A program made the translations under genes and the position numbers. A stretch of 64,000 bases of DNA from Pseudomonas parafulva NBRC 16636 = DSM 17004 (GTDB lineage Bacteria > Pseudomonadota > Gammaproteobacteria > Pseudomonadales > Pseudomonadaceae), in assembly GCF_000730645.1 (NCBI RefSeq), contig NZ_BBIU01000029.1, positions 21,859 to 85,858 on the forward strand, given 5' to 3'. Position 1 is the stretch's first letter, and the number at the start of each line of letters is the position of its first letter. The notes under the pieces were generated by a model. It worked only from the letters and a program-made list of their open reading frames with translations, was not told the DNA's origin and did no database searches. Below are positions 15,618-25,176 of this stretch, piece after piece.

Positions 15618-16079
15618 ATGAGTGATGAAAAAAGCGATGATCGCCCTGTTTACCAAGCAGCCTGCCATTGCGGGACAGTGCGGTTTTCGCTGCGCCTGAC
15701 CGACGGCCTGCGAACTGCACGCAGGTGCAACTGCTCGCTCTGCCGTATGCGAGGCGCTGTGGCGGTATCGGCCAATCTGGGGGATATCACTGTTACCCAA
15801 GGGCAAGAGGCGCTGACGCTTTATCAGTTCAACACTCGCGAAGCCAAGCACTACTTCTGTTCGAAATGCGGCATCTATACCTTCCACCAGCGCCGCTCTT
15901 CGCCCGACCAGTACGGGGTCAATGTTGCGTGCATTGAGGGCATGAGCCCGTTTGATTTTGCAGAGGTGCCTGTTAATGAAGGGCGTGTTCATCCCAAGGA
16001 TCGCGTAGGGGGAGGCTCCAATATTGCGGGATGGTTGCGGTACGAAAGCAATCCAGACTCTGTTCAGGAGAAGGGCTAG
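15618..16079 (+). CDS. GFA-family (CENP-V/GFA) zinc protein
   Basis: This 153-residue protein of the glutathione-dependent formaldehyde-activating fold has paired cysteines that bind zinc: CHCG (residues 16-19), CNCSLCR (41-47) and FCSKCGIYTFH (88-98). These are the usual GFA ligands, in the right order. The ATG at 15618 lies a few bases after AGAGAAACGCC, which is not a strong site. The family is poorly characterised and most members lack proven formaldehyde activity, so I give no substrate. It stands alone between poxB and the VapB-like remnant. Confidence 0.85.
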   Translation: MSDEKSDDRPVYQAACHCGTVRFSLRLTDGLRTARRCNCSLCRMRGAVAVSANLGDITVTQGQEALTLYQFNTREAKHYFCSKCGIYTFHQRRSSPDQYGVNVACIEGMSPFDFAEVPVNEGRVHPKDRVGGGSNIAGWLRYESNPDSVQEKG

Positions 16080-16146
16080 AAGGGGAGGGCCCATGTCTGG
16101 TCAAATCCTTCCAGACATGGATCATGGTGAGGAGTCCTCCGCTCCT

Positions 16147-16377
16147 TCAAAGTTTCTGACGTTCCTGAACGAGCGGCTGTTTGCGATCTGTCATGGCATC
16201 TGCGTCGACGCCAATCCCGTCGAACCAAGCGTCCCATGTCCCGTTACCGATGGCTGTAATCTGGTCTCGATCAGCGTTGATCCCACCATCCAGCCCTAAA
16301 TCATCAATCAGCGAAACCACATCGGACTGGTTCAGTGCTTGGTCCTCGCCACTCGCCATTACTTTTGACTTTTCCAT
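16147..16377 (-). CDS. VapB-like antitoxin remnant, lacking a DNA-binding N-terminus
   Basis: From ATG 16377, preceded by GAGG, a 76-residue product reads MEKSKVMASGEDQALNQSDV. Its end (TWDAWFDGIGVDADAMTDR then KQPLVQEREK-like residues) strongly resembles the toxin-binding C-terminus of VapB/AbrB antitoxins, which end in W-D-x-W/F-F, then D-F-M-x-x-R-x-Q-P-x-x-Q-E-R. The AbrB DNA-binding half normally at the front is absent or unrecognisable. No PIN-domain toxin gene (vapC) is found beside it. It may be an orphan antitoxin fragment or a different protein with a similar tail. Confidence 0.5.
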   Translation of the reverse strand: MEKSKVMASGEDQALNQSDVVSLIDDLGLDGGINADRDQITAIGNGTWDAWFDGIGVDADAMTDRKQPLVQERQKL

Positions 16378-16773
16378 AGTGCACCTCGCATAAGTCCTCA
16401 GCCCCCGCACCCCCGTTGCCAAACGGTTAAGGTGGCCGCTGTACGCAGGTTGGCGAACCGAGGAAAAGGAACCCGGCAGACCCTAAGGTCTCCCACGCAC
16501 AGCCGCCATTGCTCGAAACAGCACCCTAAAAAAGCGCCTGCCGTCGTGGTTGTAATGCTGTCGCGCCTTCTCGTTCAGGTCGCCGAGCGCGATCAAGCAA
16601 TATACGTCGACTAAAGCAACGTATGGCTGGCTGTGGCTGTTCGCAAGTCGCGCTCCTGTAAGGCTTCTCGCTGGATCACGTAGGGGCAATCCGCACGAGC
16701 TCAGTCGTTCGCCTAATGAAACATGATGGCCTGCCGATATCATTGCAACACCCACGCCCGGCAGGACGCCCCC
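16378..16773. other. Intergenic stretch with one doubtful minus-strand ORF
   Basis: About 400 bases separate the VapB-like ORF from the next gene. A minus-strand frame 16483..16755 encodes up to 90 residues; the part YVALVDVYCLIALGDLNEKARQHY looks protein-like, but the start and family are unclear. No RNA gene or repeat was noticed. Confidence 0.35.
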
Positions 16774-18357
16774 ATGGTTTCGATAACAGCAACCTATCGC
16801 CTAGACCAAAGCGCCACCCTTTCGCATTCATCTCCAGCGATCGCGAGCAAGCAGGCCGCTACCCCAATCGCCGATACGCCACCCTCGCCGAGCAGCCACG
16901 TCGTTCTCGGCCAGTCCCCCACTGGCAATGATCCAGACATCTATTCCCGCCATAGCCTGCTCTCAGCCCGCACCCGCTATGCCTGGGAAAGTGACAGCCA
17001 GAATACGTTATCCACAACCCTGCAAACTGCGTTCGAGTCGTCCAGAACCGCCAGCCGCTTCAAGGGTATCGGCGGCGCGCTCATGCAGCAGCTGGCGCTG
17101 AATGGCGGCAACAGCATTTCCCAGTCGCTATTCACCTACACAGATAACGCGCCGCTCATTGCGGATGAGCTCAAGCTCCAGCAACAGAACCTGCGCAACC
17201 ACCCGGACAACGGCGTTACGTTCAACCTCACCACTGCCTCCGGGGCCACTGTAAAGCTGTTGTTGGCCAGCAGCGAAAAGGGCTTGGCTGTCAGCGCCGA
17301 AGTTGAAGGTGCTGAACTCACTGCGGATGAGCTGAAGGGGCTAGGCGAACTGGCTGATTCATTCCAGTCCGCTATCGATGGCTTGTATGAAGTACCGCCG
17401 CAACTGAAATTGAGCAGCCTGGTAAAGCTTGATCCAGCGGTGTTCACGTCACTGCAAATGACGGCAAAGCTGGAAACCCCGAGCGGCGAGCAGGCCTTTG
17501 ATCTGGCACTCAATGACAAGGCGCGAAGCCTCAGCCTCGAGGGCCCATCCGGCCAGGTGAAACTTAGCCTGGACACACAGGATGCCGAATTACTGGGTAA
17601 CGGCGCCCAACGCAAAGCCGCAATCGACAATTACCTGAACCAGTTTGACGCGGCGCAAAGCCGTGGGCATGGCGACAGGCACCTGGTGGGCCTGCTCAAG
17701 GATGCATTCACCGCGCTCAACAGCATGGATGACAACCGCCAGCCGGTTACTCAGCGGCCGTTGTCGCTGACCGATAAGGACCGTGCTCTGTTGAGTGGCT
17801 TGGCAGACTTCAAAGCATCGATCAGCGAGAACGCACGCAGTTCAAACCCGATGCGGCCAGATGAAGTGGACAGTTTCAGCTTCAACCTGTCGCAGACCAC
17901 GTCTATCAAAGGGCGGGCCTTGCAGAACTTGTCTGTTGAGCAGCATCAGCAGAGCAAACTGCAGGCTTCGTTCCATCGCGCCATTGGCCAGCAGGGAGCC
18001 CTTAACCTGGATAACGACCGCAAGTCGCAGAACTACACCTATCACCTGATCGATGACCAGGCGAGCAGCAGCACGCGCCTGGCCTACGATGAGGGGATTC
18101 TGGTAGAGGCCAGCGCCACTCAGCAGGCAAGCCAGAAAGAGCGAGTGCTTACTTACATCCAGGGCGATCTCAAGGACGATGTGACCACGCCCAAAGCTGT
18201 TACTCAGTCGCGTAACTTGCTGAAGGTTCTGAACGATACATTTGAGCAGAGCCGCGATGCCCAGGACGGTTGGGAAGCCTCGGGGCTTGAAGAGGCGCTT
18301 CAGTCCCAGCGGAGCCGCTGGATGCTACAGGTGGATCCCGCGAAGGTTGCTCCCTGA
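16774..18357 (+). CDS. Large helical hypothetical protein (527 residues)
   Basis: I take ATG 16774 (MVSITATYRLDQSATL), as the 17 residues before it in the longer frame are unlike a normal start. The product is rich in Ser, Gln and Ala, with a disordered N-terminal 60 residues and then mixed helix/strand content. It has no signal peptide, no transmembrane segment and no known motif. GVTFNLTTASGATVKLLLAS near residue 150 and LYEVPPQLKLSSLVKLDP near residue 210 look like a folded core. I believe related 500-residue unknowns occur in other pseudomonads, but cannot verify this. Function unknown. Confidence 0.7.
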   Translation: MVSITATYRLDQSATLSHSSPAIASKQAATPIADTPPSPSSHVVLGQSPTGNDPDIYSRHSLLSARTRYAWESDSQNTLSTTLQTAFESSRTASRFKGIGGALMQQLALNGGNSISQSLFTYTDNAPLIADELKLQQQNLRNHPDNGVTFNLTTASGATVKLLLASSEKGLAVSAEVEGAELTADELKGLGELADSFQSAIDGLYEVPPQLKLSSLVKLDPAVFTSLQMTAKLETPSGEQAFDLALNDKARSLSLEGPSGQVKLSLDTQDAELLGNGAQRKAAIDNYLNQFDAAQSRGHGDRHLVGLLKDAFTALNSMDDNRQPVTQRPLSLTDKDRALLSGLADFKASISENARSSNPMRPDEVDSFSFNLSQTTSIKGRALQNLSVEQHQQSKLQASFHRAIGQQGALNLDNDRKSQNYTYHLIDDQASSSTRLAYDEGILVEASATQQASQKERVLTYIQGDLKDDVTTPKAVTQSRNLLKVLNDTFEQSRDAQDGWEASGLEEALQSQRSRWMLQVDPAKVAP

Positions 18358-18435
18358 TAAGGATGGCTAGTGCGTGCGGGCAGGGCATGGGAGGGGTATC
18401 GTTCATGCCAAGCCCACTGCACTACGGACCGTACC

Positions 18436-19476
18436 ATGACCAACAGCATCGTCTACGCGCTGGGCGCCGCATTACTGTTCGGTGCGAGTACCCCACTGGC
18501 CAAGTTCCTGGGGCTGGGCATGTCTCCGGTCCTGCTGGCCGGCTTGCTCTACCTGGGTAGCGGCGCAGGGCTGACCATCACCCGGCTTGTTCGCGACCGA
18601 GGCTGGACGCCTCCCGGCCTGGCAGCAGCAGAGTGGCAATGGTTTTTGGGCGCAATCGCCTTTGGTGGCGTGCTGGGGCCGGTCGCATTGATGTTTGGCT
18701 TGGCCCTCACCTCAGGGACTACCGCGTCGCTGCTGCTCAACCTTGAGGCCGTGCTGACGGCGGTTCTGGCCTGGATCGTGTTCAAGGAAAACGCCGACCG
18801 CCGGATTGTCGCTGGCATGGTGGCCATTGTCGCGGGGGGCGTGCTGCTGGCCTGGCCGCAGGGCCCCACTGGCGCCCAAGACTGGTTGGGGTCTGTAGCG
18901 GTGGCGATCGCGTGCATGTGCTGGGCTGTGGATAACAACCTGACGCGCAAGATCTCGGCGTCCGACGCGTTGTTCATTGCGGGCACCAAAGGCGTGGTAG
19001 CGGGTGTGGTGAACACAGTGCTGGCCATTGCGCTTGGCGCGCATCTACCAGAGCTGGCGCGGCTTGGGCCGATCCTGATCGTGGGCTTTTTGGGTTATGG
19101 TTTCAGCCTGGTGCTGTTTGTGCTGGCATTGAGAGGGCTCGGGACTGCACGTACGGGGGCGTACTTCTCGATTGCGCCGTTCCTTGGGGCTGCCATCTCG
19201 ATTCTGTTCATGGGCGAGGCTGTGACCGGGTTGTTCTGGATAGCTGCCGCGCTGATGGCGCTCGGCGTCTGGATACACCTGACCGAAAGCCATGCCCACG
19301 GACATCAGCACCTGCGCCAGCTACATGCTCACCGGCATGTGCATGATGAACACCATCAGCACGACCATGACTTCGAATGGGATGGGACGGAGCCTCACAG
19401 CCATCGGCATGAGCATCTGCCGATGCGCCACAGCCATGCGCACTTTCCGGATATTCATCATCGGCATCAGCATTGA
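18436..19476 (+). CDS. EamA (DMT) transporter with histidine-rich C-terminal tail
   Basis: The start used is ATG 18436 (MTNSIVYALGAALLFGASTP), which opens the first transmembrane helix; the longer frame adds polar residues. The 346-residue product has two EamA repeats of about five helices each, ending near WIHLTES (around residue 285). The last 61 residues hold 23 histidines, as H-x-H pairs such as HAHGHQH, then HDEHHQHDHD and HSHRHEH. Such tails bind divalent metals (zinc, nickel or cobalt) in other proteins. A metabolite or metal export role is possible, but the family alone does not tell. No metal regulator lies next to it. Confidence 0.85.
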   Translation: MTNSIVYALGAALLFGASTPLAKFLGLGMSPVLLAGLLYLGSGAGLTITRLVRDRGWTPPGLAAAEWQWFLGAIAFGGVLGPVALMFGLALTSGTTASLLLNLEAVLTAVLAWIVFKENADRRIVAGMVAIVAGGVLLAWPQGPTGAQDWLGSVAVAIACMCWAVDNNLTRKISASDALFIAGTKGVVAGVVNTVLAIALGAHLPELARLGPILIVGFLGYGFSLVLFVLALRGLGTARTGAYFSIAPFLGAAISILFMGEAVTGLFWIAAALMALGVWIHLTESHAHGHQHLRQLHAHRHVHDEHHQHDHDFEWDGTEPHSHRHEHLPMRHSHAHFPDIHHRHQH

Positions 19477-19905
19477 TGAAGCAATGAGTTCTTGCACTGC
19501 ATTCTTGCCTCCTACGCCAAGGCGGGCTTTATCCGACCTTTGGGATGTTGCCTCCACAGCCGCGCCCCAATAGAGTCTTCAGTCGCCATCGCAGGCGCCG
19601 CTGTGTGCAGGATGTCACTCTAATGGTGGCTGTGTGTGGGCAGGCCTCGGCCTGGCCGGGTTTCCAAGCTTCCCGGTATTCCTACCCTGCACACAGCTGT
19701 CACCCAATCTCGTGGGAAGGATCGTGGCAGTTCCAACCTGAACTTGGTACCTCATGGATGCTTGTTTCAAGTGCACACACGATGCTCATCAGCCAGAGCG
19801 TCAGCGGACATTGCGGCAAGCTCTTGTGCGGGCGAAGCGTAGCAACCAAGGGCTGCCGTTCCCGCACCGACATCAACAACACCCCCCATTAGAAAAGGAG
19901 TTCAC
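19477..19905. other. 430-bp stretch with no convincing gene
   Basis: Several open frames cross this region but none has a ribosome site, a known domain or typical codon use. It may hold the decayed remains of a small gene. AAAAGGAG at its right end is the ribosome site for the next gene. Confidence 0.45.
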
Positions 19906-20430
19906 GTGCAAAGGGTCATGATCGTCGGCCAACCCGGCGCCGGTAAAAGCACATTGGCCCGCCAACTGGGCGAGCGCACGGGCCTGCCGGTTATCCACAT
20001 CGATACCATCCATTGGCAACCTGGCTGGGTAGAACGCAGCCGGGACGAGAAAACCCGCCTGTGCCATGAAGTAGAAGCCGGTGAGCGATGGATCTTCGAA
20101 GGCGGTCATTCGCAAACCTGGGATACCCGCCTGGCCCGTGCCGACGTTCTCATCTGGGTCGACCGCTCCCTGGCGCTCAGGTGCTGGCGCGTGGTTTTCA
20201 GAACCTTGTCGAACCGGGGCCACACGCGCCCAGACTTGCCGGAGAACTGCCCGGAATTGCTCGGCAACCTTCCCGAGTTCTTCAAGTACATCTGGTCATC
20301 GAGAAACACTGCGCGTGCCAAGATGGAACAGTTGGCGGCCACCGCGCCTGCGGGGTGCCGGGTGGTGCGCCTGCGTTCCAACCGGGAAACCACAAAGTTT
20401 CTAGCGTCAGTAGGGCCAGTGCTCACTTAA
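19906..20430 (+). CDS. FlaR-like P-loop protein (adenylate-kinase-like)
   Basis: The start is GTG 19906 with AAGGAG five bases before it. The 174-residue product has a Walker A motif, GQPGAGKST, at residues 8-16, and then HIDTIHWQPGWV, ERWIFEGGHSQTWDTRLARADVLIW and FFKYIWSSR, the order seen in 'topology modulation protein' FlaR and adenylate-kinase-like proteins. It is a cytoplasmic small-molecule kinase or ATPase of unknown substrate. The name from DNA topology work in other bacteria is historical and the biochemical role unproven. It stands alone. Confidence 0.75.
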   Translation: MQRVMIVGQPGAGKSTLARQLGERTGLPVIHIDTIHWQPGWVERSRDEKTRLCHEVEAGERWIFEGGHSQTWDTRLARADVLIWVDRSLALRCWRVVFRTLSNRGHTRPDLPENCPELLGNLPEFFKYIWSSRNTARAKMEQLAATAPAGCRVVRLRSNRETTKFLASVGPVLT

Positions 20431-20610
20431 CACCGACCCGCCTTCCGGCCCACCCTCACACCCTGTACTATCGCCCCCAGGCCAATGCTGCCTGCCGCTC
20501 GCTCCGTCCCGGAAAGGTGAAAGCATTTCAACACATCATTCCTGCACATCCTCTCTTCAGCCGAGGTTTGGCAATGCGAGCACCGGTCTGCTTCGGCTTC
20601 AGGAGGCAAG

Positions 20611-21141
20611 ATGTCGACTATTGATACCGCCAAGCGCATGGCCAAGGCACTGCGTGCATCCCTGGCAACCCGGGACCAGAACCTGCCCCATTCCGCGGCG
20701 CTGGAAATCGTGGCGCAGCAGTTGGGTTACAAGGACTGGAACACCGCTTCGGCAATGCTCCCCACGGCACCCGACCCTTCAGCAATCCGGTTCGAAACCG
20801 CCATCCCCATTCTGCGCATGTTCGATGAAGCGAAAGCCCGAGAGTTTTACCTGGAGTTTCTCGGCTTCACGGTCGAGTTCGAACACCGCTTTGAAGCGGA
20901 CCTGCCGTTGTATATGGGTATTCAGCGCGACGGGCTGAAAGTGCATCTGTCCGAGCACCATGGGGATGCCAGCCCGGGGAGCACGCTGTTTGTACCGATG
21001 GTGAACATCGAACGCCTGCGCGATGAGTTGGCCGCCAAGCGGTATGGGTATGGGCGGCCGGATATTGTCGAGCAAGGGTGGGGCAAGGTGCTGGAGGTTT
21101 ACGACCCGTTTGGCAACCGTATTCGGTTTTGCCAGGGGTAG
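20611..21141 (+). CDS. Glyoxalase-superfamily (VOC) protein with an N-terminal helical domain
   Basis: A perfect AGGAGG lies before ATG 20611. The 176-residue protein has two parts. Residues 1-50 (IDTAKRMAKALRASLATRD, then the LEIVAQQLGYKDWNTA motif) form the helical domain that occurs in front of some VOC proteins. Residues 60-175 are a single VOC domain related to bleomycin-resistance proteins, with IPILRMFDEAKAREFYLEFLGF and, at the end, VYDPFGNRIRFCQG. Such proteins act as dimers that sequester small toxic ligands or perform metal-dependent isomerisations. Ligand unknown. Confidence 0.85.
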   Translation: MSTIDTAKRMAKALRASLATRDQNLPHSAALEIVAQQLGYKDWNTASAMLPTAPDPSAIRFETAIPILRMFDEAKAREFYLEFLGFTVEFEHRFEADLPLYMGIQRDGLKVHLSEHHGDASPGSTLFVPMVNIERLRDELAAKRYGYGRPDIVEQGWGKVLEVYDPFGNRIRFCQG

Positions 21142-21182
21142 GCCGCGCAGCCTGCGAGTGATCGAGCGATGGCGCCCTGCGC

Positions 21183-23111
21183 TCACGGTTGGGTTGTGGT
21201 GTTCGCCTCTGTAAACATGCCTTCCACACAGGCCTTGAACTGCTGCAGGGTAAAGGGCTTGGGCAGCAGACGGGTGCGGTCCTGGCGCTCTGCCAGTTCG
21301 GCGGCACCGTCGATCAAGCCGGAAATGAACAGCACCCGCAACCCCGGCACCCGTGCCCGGGCGCCTTCGGCAATGCGGTCACCGGCCAGGCTGCCAGGCA
21401 GCACCAGGTCGGTCACCACCAGCTGCAGGTCTGGGCGCTGGTCGATGTGCTGCAAGGCCTCAGCAGGGGCGGTCACCTCGATCACCTCGAAGCCGAGTTC
21501 CTTCAAGGACTCGGCAACCAGTTCACGGATCGCTACCTCATCCTCGATCACCATGGCGCACCCACGCTGGCTGGCGGGTTCACCTGCTGATTCGTCTACA
21601 GGCGCAGCAACAGCAGCAGGTACCGGGTCACGGTAAATCGGCAGCAGCAAACTGACGGACGTCCCTTCGCCCATCACCGAGTCAATCAGTGCCGTGCCCG
21701 ACGCCTGGCGGGCGAAGTCCTTGACCATCGACAGCCCCAGCCCGGTACCCGAGCCGAGCGGCTTGGTGGTGAAGAAGGGCTCGAACGCTCGTTCCGCCAC
21801 GCTGGCTGGCATGCCCATGCCCGTGTCGGTCACACAGATTTCCACGTATTCGCCGGCGGCGAGCTCGGCATGGCCCGCCCCGATCGCCACCTTGCTCACC
21901 CGCACCTGCAATCGGCCCCCCTGTGGCATTGCGTCGCGGGCGTTGATGCAGAGGTTCAGCAGGGCGTTCTCCAGCTGATGCGCATCGCAGTAGCACAGCG
22001 TCGAGCCCTGCAAGGGCTCGAACTGGAATTCGATGCGCGGGGTAAGCGTTCTGGACAGCAGGTCTTTCATGTCCTCGATCAACAACACCGCATCCACGGT
22101 CGCGCTGGCCAGCGGCTGCCTGCGGGCGAACGCCAGCAGCCGGTGGGTAAGGGTGCTGGCCTTGCGCGTGGCCGTTCTGGCCAGCGCCAGGTAGCGGTCC
22201 AGCTCGCCGTGGCGGCCTTGGGCCAGGCGCTGCTCGATCATGTCGTGGCTGCCGCTGATCACGGTCAGCAGGTTGTTGAAGTCATGGGCCAGGCCACCGG
22301 TCAGTTGCCCCAGCGACTCCATCTTCTGGCTTTGCTGCAGTTGCGAACTCACCCGCTCGAAGGCCTGTTGGCGCTCGCGGTACTGGGTAACGTCCCGGGC
22401 TACGGCGCAATACAGGCCGGCAAGGCTGGTGATGCGCCAGTTCAGCAGCAAAGGCTGGCCGTTGCTGCGCACGCTTTGCGTGTCCAGTTCGGCGATGGGC
22501 TTGCCGTTGAGTTCGCGCAATGCATCTGCCAGCTGCGCTGGCGAGATAAAACTGTAGAATGCGCCGGCTTTGAGCTGCTCCTCACTCCAGCCTGTCGCCA
22601 GCTGCCACGTCGGGTTCATGGCCAGTAGCTGGCCGTTGTCGGACAGGGTGCAGATCAGGTCCGGGGATACGTTCCAGATACTGTCCCGTTCATCGGTACG
22701 GCGTTCCACTTCGTCTTCCAGGGTTCTGTTCAAGTGGTCCACGGCGTTGAGGTTGCTGCGCAGCAGCGAGCAGATCGTCGCCATGCCCAGCGTCACCAGG
22801 CCAAAACTCAGGCTGTTGGCCCAGGCTGTCCAGTCTGCGGCGAACCCTGGTGGGCCGATGAAAAAGTACTGCGCAGCCAGCACCGCCAGGGTGCAACCCA
22901 GTACCGAAGGCCCGGCGCCGAACCAGAAGCCGATCAGCATCAGGCCGGGTATGAAGAACAGGTAGGGGAGGGCGGCAGGCGACATCTGCGCACGGGCGGC
23001 GCAACACAAGGCCACTACCAGCACGGCGCCGAGGTAACGGCTGGCAACACTCAGTTGCACCCGTTCCAGGCGCTGCAAAAGGGCGACGATTACACGTTTC
23101 AACCAGGTCAA
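21183..23111 (-). CDS. Hybrid sensor histidine kinase with membrane DUF4118-like and PAS domains
   Basis: The start is probably TTG 23111, with GGAG six bases upstream. This 642-residue protein has four membrane helices in a DUF4118-like sensor (residues 25-115), a coil, a PAS domain (about 145-250), the dimerisation H box (GQLTGGLAHDFNNLLTVISG, His near residue 279), ATP-binding N, G1 and G2 boxes (NLCINARDAM, DTGMGMP, GSGTGLGLSMV) and a C-terminal receiver with the phospho-acceptor Asp in VVTDLVLPGS. The signal is unknown. It is divergent from the GAF–EAL gene; no separate response regulator is adjacent, so it probably signals within itself or to a distant Hpt. Confidence 0.92.
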   Translation of the reverse strand: MTWLKRVIVALLQRLERVQLSVASRYLGAVLVVALCCAARAQMSPAALPYLFFIPGLMLIGFWFGAGPSVLGCTLAVLAAQYFFIGPPGFAADWTAWANSLSFGLVTLGMATICSLLRSNLNAVDHLNRTLEDEVERRTDERDSIWNVSPDLICTLSDNGQLLAMNPTWQLATGWSEEQLKAGAFYSFISPAQLADALRELNGKPIAELDTQSVRSNGQPLLLNWRITSLAGLYCAVARDVTQYRERQQAFERVSSQLQQSQKMESLGQLTGGLAHDFNNLLTVISGSHDMIEQRLAQGRHGELDRYLALARTATRKASTLTHRLLAFARRQPLASATVDAVLLIEDMKDLLSRTLTPRIEFQFEPLQGSTLCYCDAHQLENALLNLCINARDAMPQGGRLQVRVSKVAIGAGHAELAAGEYVEICVTDTGMGMPASVAERAFEPFFTTKPLGSGTGLGLSMVKDFARQASGTALIDSVMGEGTSVSLLLPIYRDPVPAAVAAPVDESAGEPASQRGCAMVIEDEVAIRELVAESLKELGFEVIEVTAPAEALQHIDQRPDLQLVVTDLVLPGSLAGDRIAEGARARVPGLRVLFISGLIDGAAELAERQDRTRLLPKPFTLQQFKACVEGMFTEANTTTQP

Positions 23112-23324
23112 GAATCACTCCGGAATAGTCTGGAATTCATCAGTACGAACCTGCAACACAACAGCAGAGCCTCAGGGACTCATAGGCGAGATAACAGGCA
23201 CCGTCCAATAGATTTTTTTGGCCGCAGCCCCCTCGGGCTTTCATTGTCCTTAACAATAAACACCAGATAAGCTGGCATTGTGCCTTATAGGCTACGATTC
23301 AAAGGTACTTCAACCGGAGTTTTC

Positions 23325-25100
23325 ATGGACAATCTAACGATCCTGCAAGATGAGCGCTTGCGCCTGGTTGAAGTGGACCGCCTTACTTCCGAGCTGGCGG
23401 GCGGCTCCGACCCGGTACTCAACAGCATAGTCAACATGCTGTGTGCCTACTTCGACGTGCCCACCGTACTGGTCAGCGTGGTAGACCGCGACTATCAGGT
23501 GTTCAAGGCCAAGATCGGCCTGGCGGATGACCGCACCCCCCGGGACGTGTCGATTTGTGCTCACGGGCTTTGGCAGGAGTCGGTGCTGGAAATCTGCGAC
23601 ACCTTGCAGGACGCCCGCACTGTGGATAACCCGCTGGTACAGGCCAGCCCGCATATTCGTTATTACGCAGGTGCCCCCTTGGTGATTCGCCCCGGGGTGA
23701 GCCTGGGTGGCCTTTGCATCATCGACCATGAGACCCGGCCGGCCTTGTGCGAGCGGGACCGCAACCTGCTCAGCAACGCCGCCAGGGTTGTGGTCGAGCG
23801 CTTGCAGTCGATCCACCAGCAGAACTTCTACGACCCCATGACCGGCCTGCCCAACCGCCGCCGATTCGAAGCCGACTTCAAGGATGCGGCGGCGCTGACG
23901 GGCCAGGTGGCTATCTTCATCGAGCCGATATCGGCCGCCGGCATGGACGGCCTGTTCAAGGCACTGGGTATCGAGTTCTTCACCAATTTCATGCTGGCGG
24001 TGAAAGAGGTACTGGTGGCGGCGCTACCGGAGGGTTGCCGCCTGTACCGGCCCAGCACCCTGGGCTTCATGACCGTGGTGGGTACCTGTGACGCGTCCGT
24101 GTTGGGCGCCCGGCTGGGTGAACTGGTGCGTTCCCTGAGCGGCCCGCTGCACAGCGGTAACGTGCCCGTTGTGCCGGACGTGGGCATCAGCGTGCTCGCA
24201 CTGGGCGTGGATGTCGACCCGTCGCTGGACATTCTGCGGCTGATGGCGAGCATGACGGACGCCGCGCGCAAGGCCGACCAGCGCTGGCTTGCCTACGACC
24301 CGGTGGTGGATGCCAGCCTGCGGCGCAACACCGCCATTCTCAACGCCCTGGAAGCGGCACTTGCCGCGCCAGATCAGCTCAGCCTGGTGTACCAGCCGCG
24401 CATGGACCTCAACAGCAACCGCTGCGTGGCGGTGGAGGCGCTGTTGCGCTGGGTGCACCCAACCCTGGGCCAGATCAGCCCGGCAGAGTTCATTCCGCTG
24501 GCAGAAACCACGGCGTCCATCCGCGGTATTACGCGCTGGGTCATCAGGCAGGTGTGCCAACAGATCGCTGACTGGCGGGCCCACCAGATCACCCTGCAGG
24601 TGTCGCTCAACATCTCGGCGCTCGATCTCGGTGACGGGCAATTGTATGACGACCTGAACAAGGCGCTGGCTGAATATGACGTCAGCCCTGCGCAGGTCGA
24701 GCTGGAGTTCACCGAAAGCGCATTGGTCACCGACTTCGACACGGTGCATGAGCAGCTTCAGCGTTTCCGCGCCCTGGGCGTCGCGATCGGCATCGATGAC
24801 TTCGGCAGCGGTTACAGCAACTGGATCTACCTGCGCAAAATCCCCGCCACCAGCGTAAAGCTCGACCGCTCCCTGCTGGTGGAACTGCAACCGGGCGGCA
24901 ATGACTGGCACATCGTACGTGGCCTGGTCAGCCTGTTGCGAGACCTGCGCCTGACCGTGGTTGCCGAAGGCGTAGAGACCGACCTGCATCACCATGTATT
25001 ACGTGGATGGGGCTGCGATCAGGGGCAGGGCTATTATTACGCCAGGCCCATGCCGGCAGCGGACCTTGCCGCGTGGTTACAGCAGGGGCGGCAAACCTGA
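23325..25100 (+). CDS. GAF – degenerate GGDEF – EAL protein (cyclic-di-GMP phosphodiesterase)
   Basis: I take ATG 23325 (GGAG nine bases before), giving 591 residues. Residues 1-160 form a GAF domain. The next segment (YDPMTGLPNRRRFEADF, then up to residue 330) keeps the fold of a GGDEF domain but has no GGDEF motif, so it should not make cyclic-di-GMP. The EAL domain from residue 350 has E371-A-L, LNIS, ELEFTES, IDDFGSG, the K of VKLDRS, VAEGVE and QGYYYARPM, i.e. all metal and catalytic residues. It should therefore break down cyclic-di-GMP. No membrane helix is seen. A soluble chemoreceptor gene follows 76 bp later. Confidence 0.93.
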   Translation: MDNLTILQDERLRLVEVDRLTSELAGGSDPVLNSIVNMLCAYFDVPTVLVSVVDRDYQVFKAKIGLADDRTPRDVSICAHGLWQESVLEICDTLQDARTVDNPLVQASPHIRYYAGAPLVIRPGVSLGGLCIIDHETRPALCERDRNLLSNAARVVVERLQSIHQQNFYDPMTGLPNRRRFEADFKDAAALTGQVAIFIEPISAAGMDGLFKALGIEFFTNFMLAVKEVLVAALPEGCRLYRPSTLGFMTVVGTCDASVLGARLGELVRSLSGPLHSGNVPVVPDVGISVLALGVDVDPSLDILRLMASMTDAARKADQRWLAYDPVVDASLRRNTAILNALEAALAAPDQLSLVYQPRMDLNSNRCVAVEALLRWVHPTLGQISPAEFIPLAETTASIRGITRWVIRQVCQQIADWRAHQITLQVSLNISALDLGDGQLYDDLNKALAEYDVSPAQVELEFTESALVTDFDTVHEQLQRFRALGVAIGIDDFGSGYSNWIYLRKIPATSVKLDRSLLVELQPGGNDWHIVRGLVSLLRDLRLTVVAEGVETDLHHHVLRGWGCDQGQGYYYARPMPAADLAAWLQQGRQT

Positions 25101-25176
25101 GGCTTGTTCCCAGTGTCCTACCATTACCGGGGCTGTTCAGGCCCGAGAGTTGCTGCCCAACAATGCGAGGTGTTCC

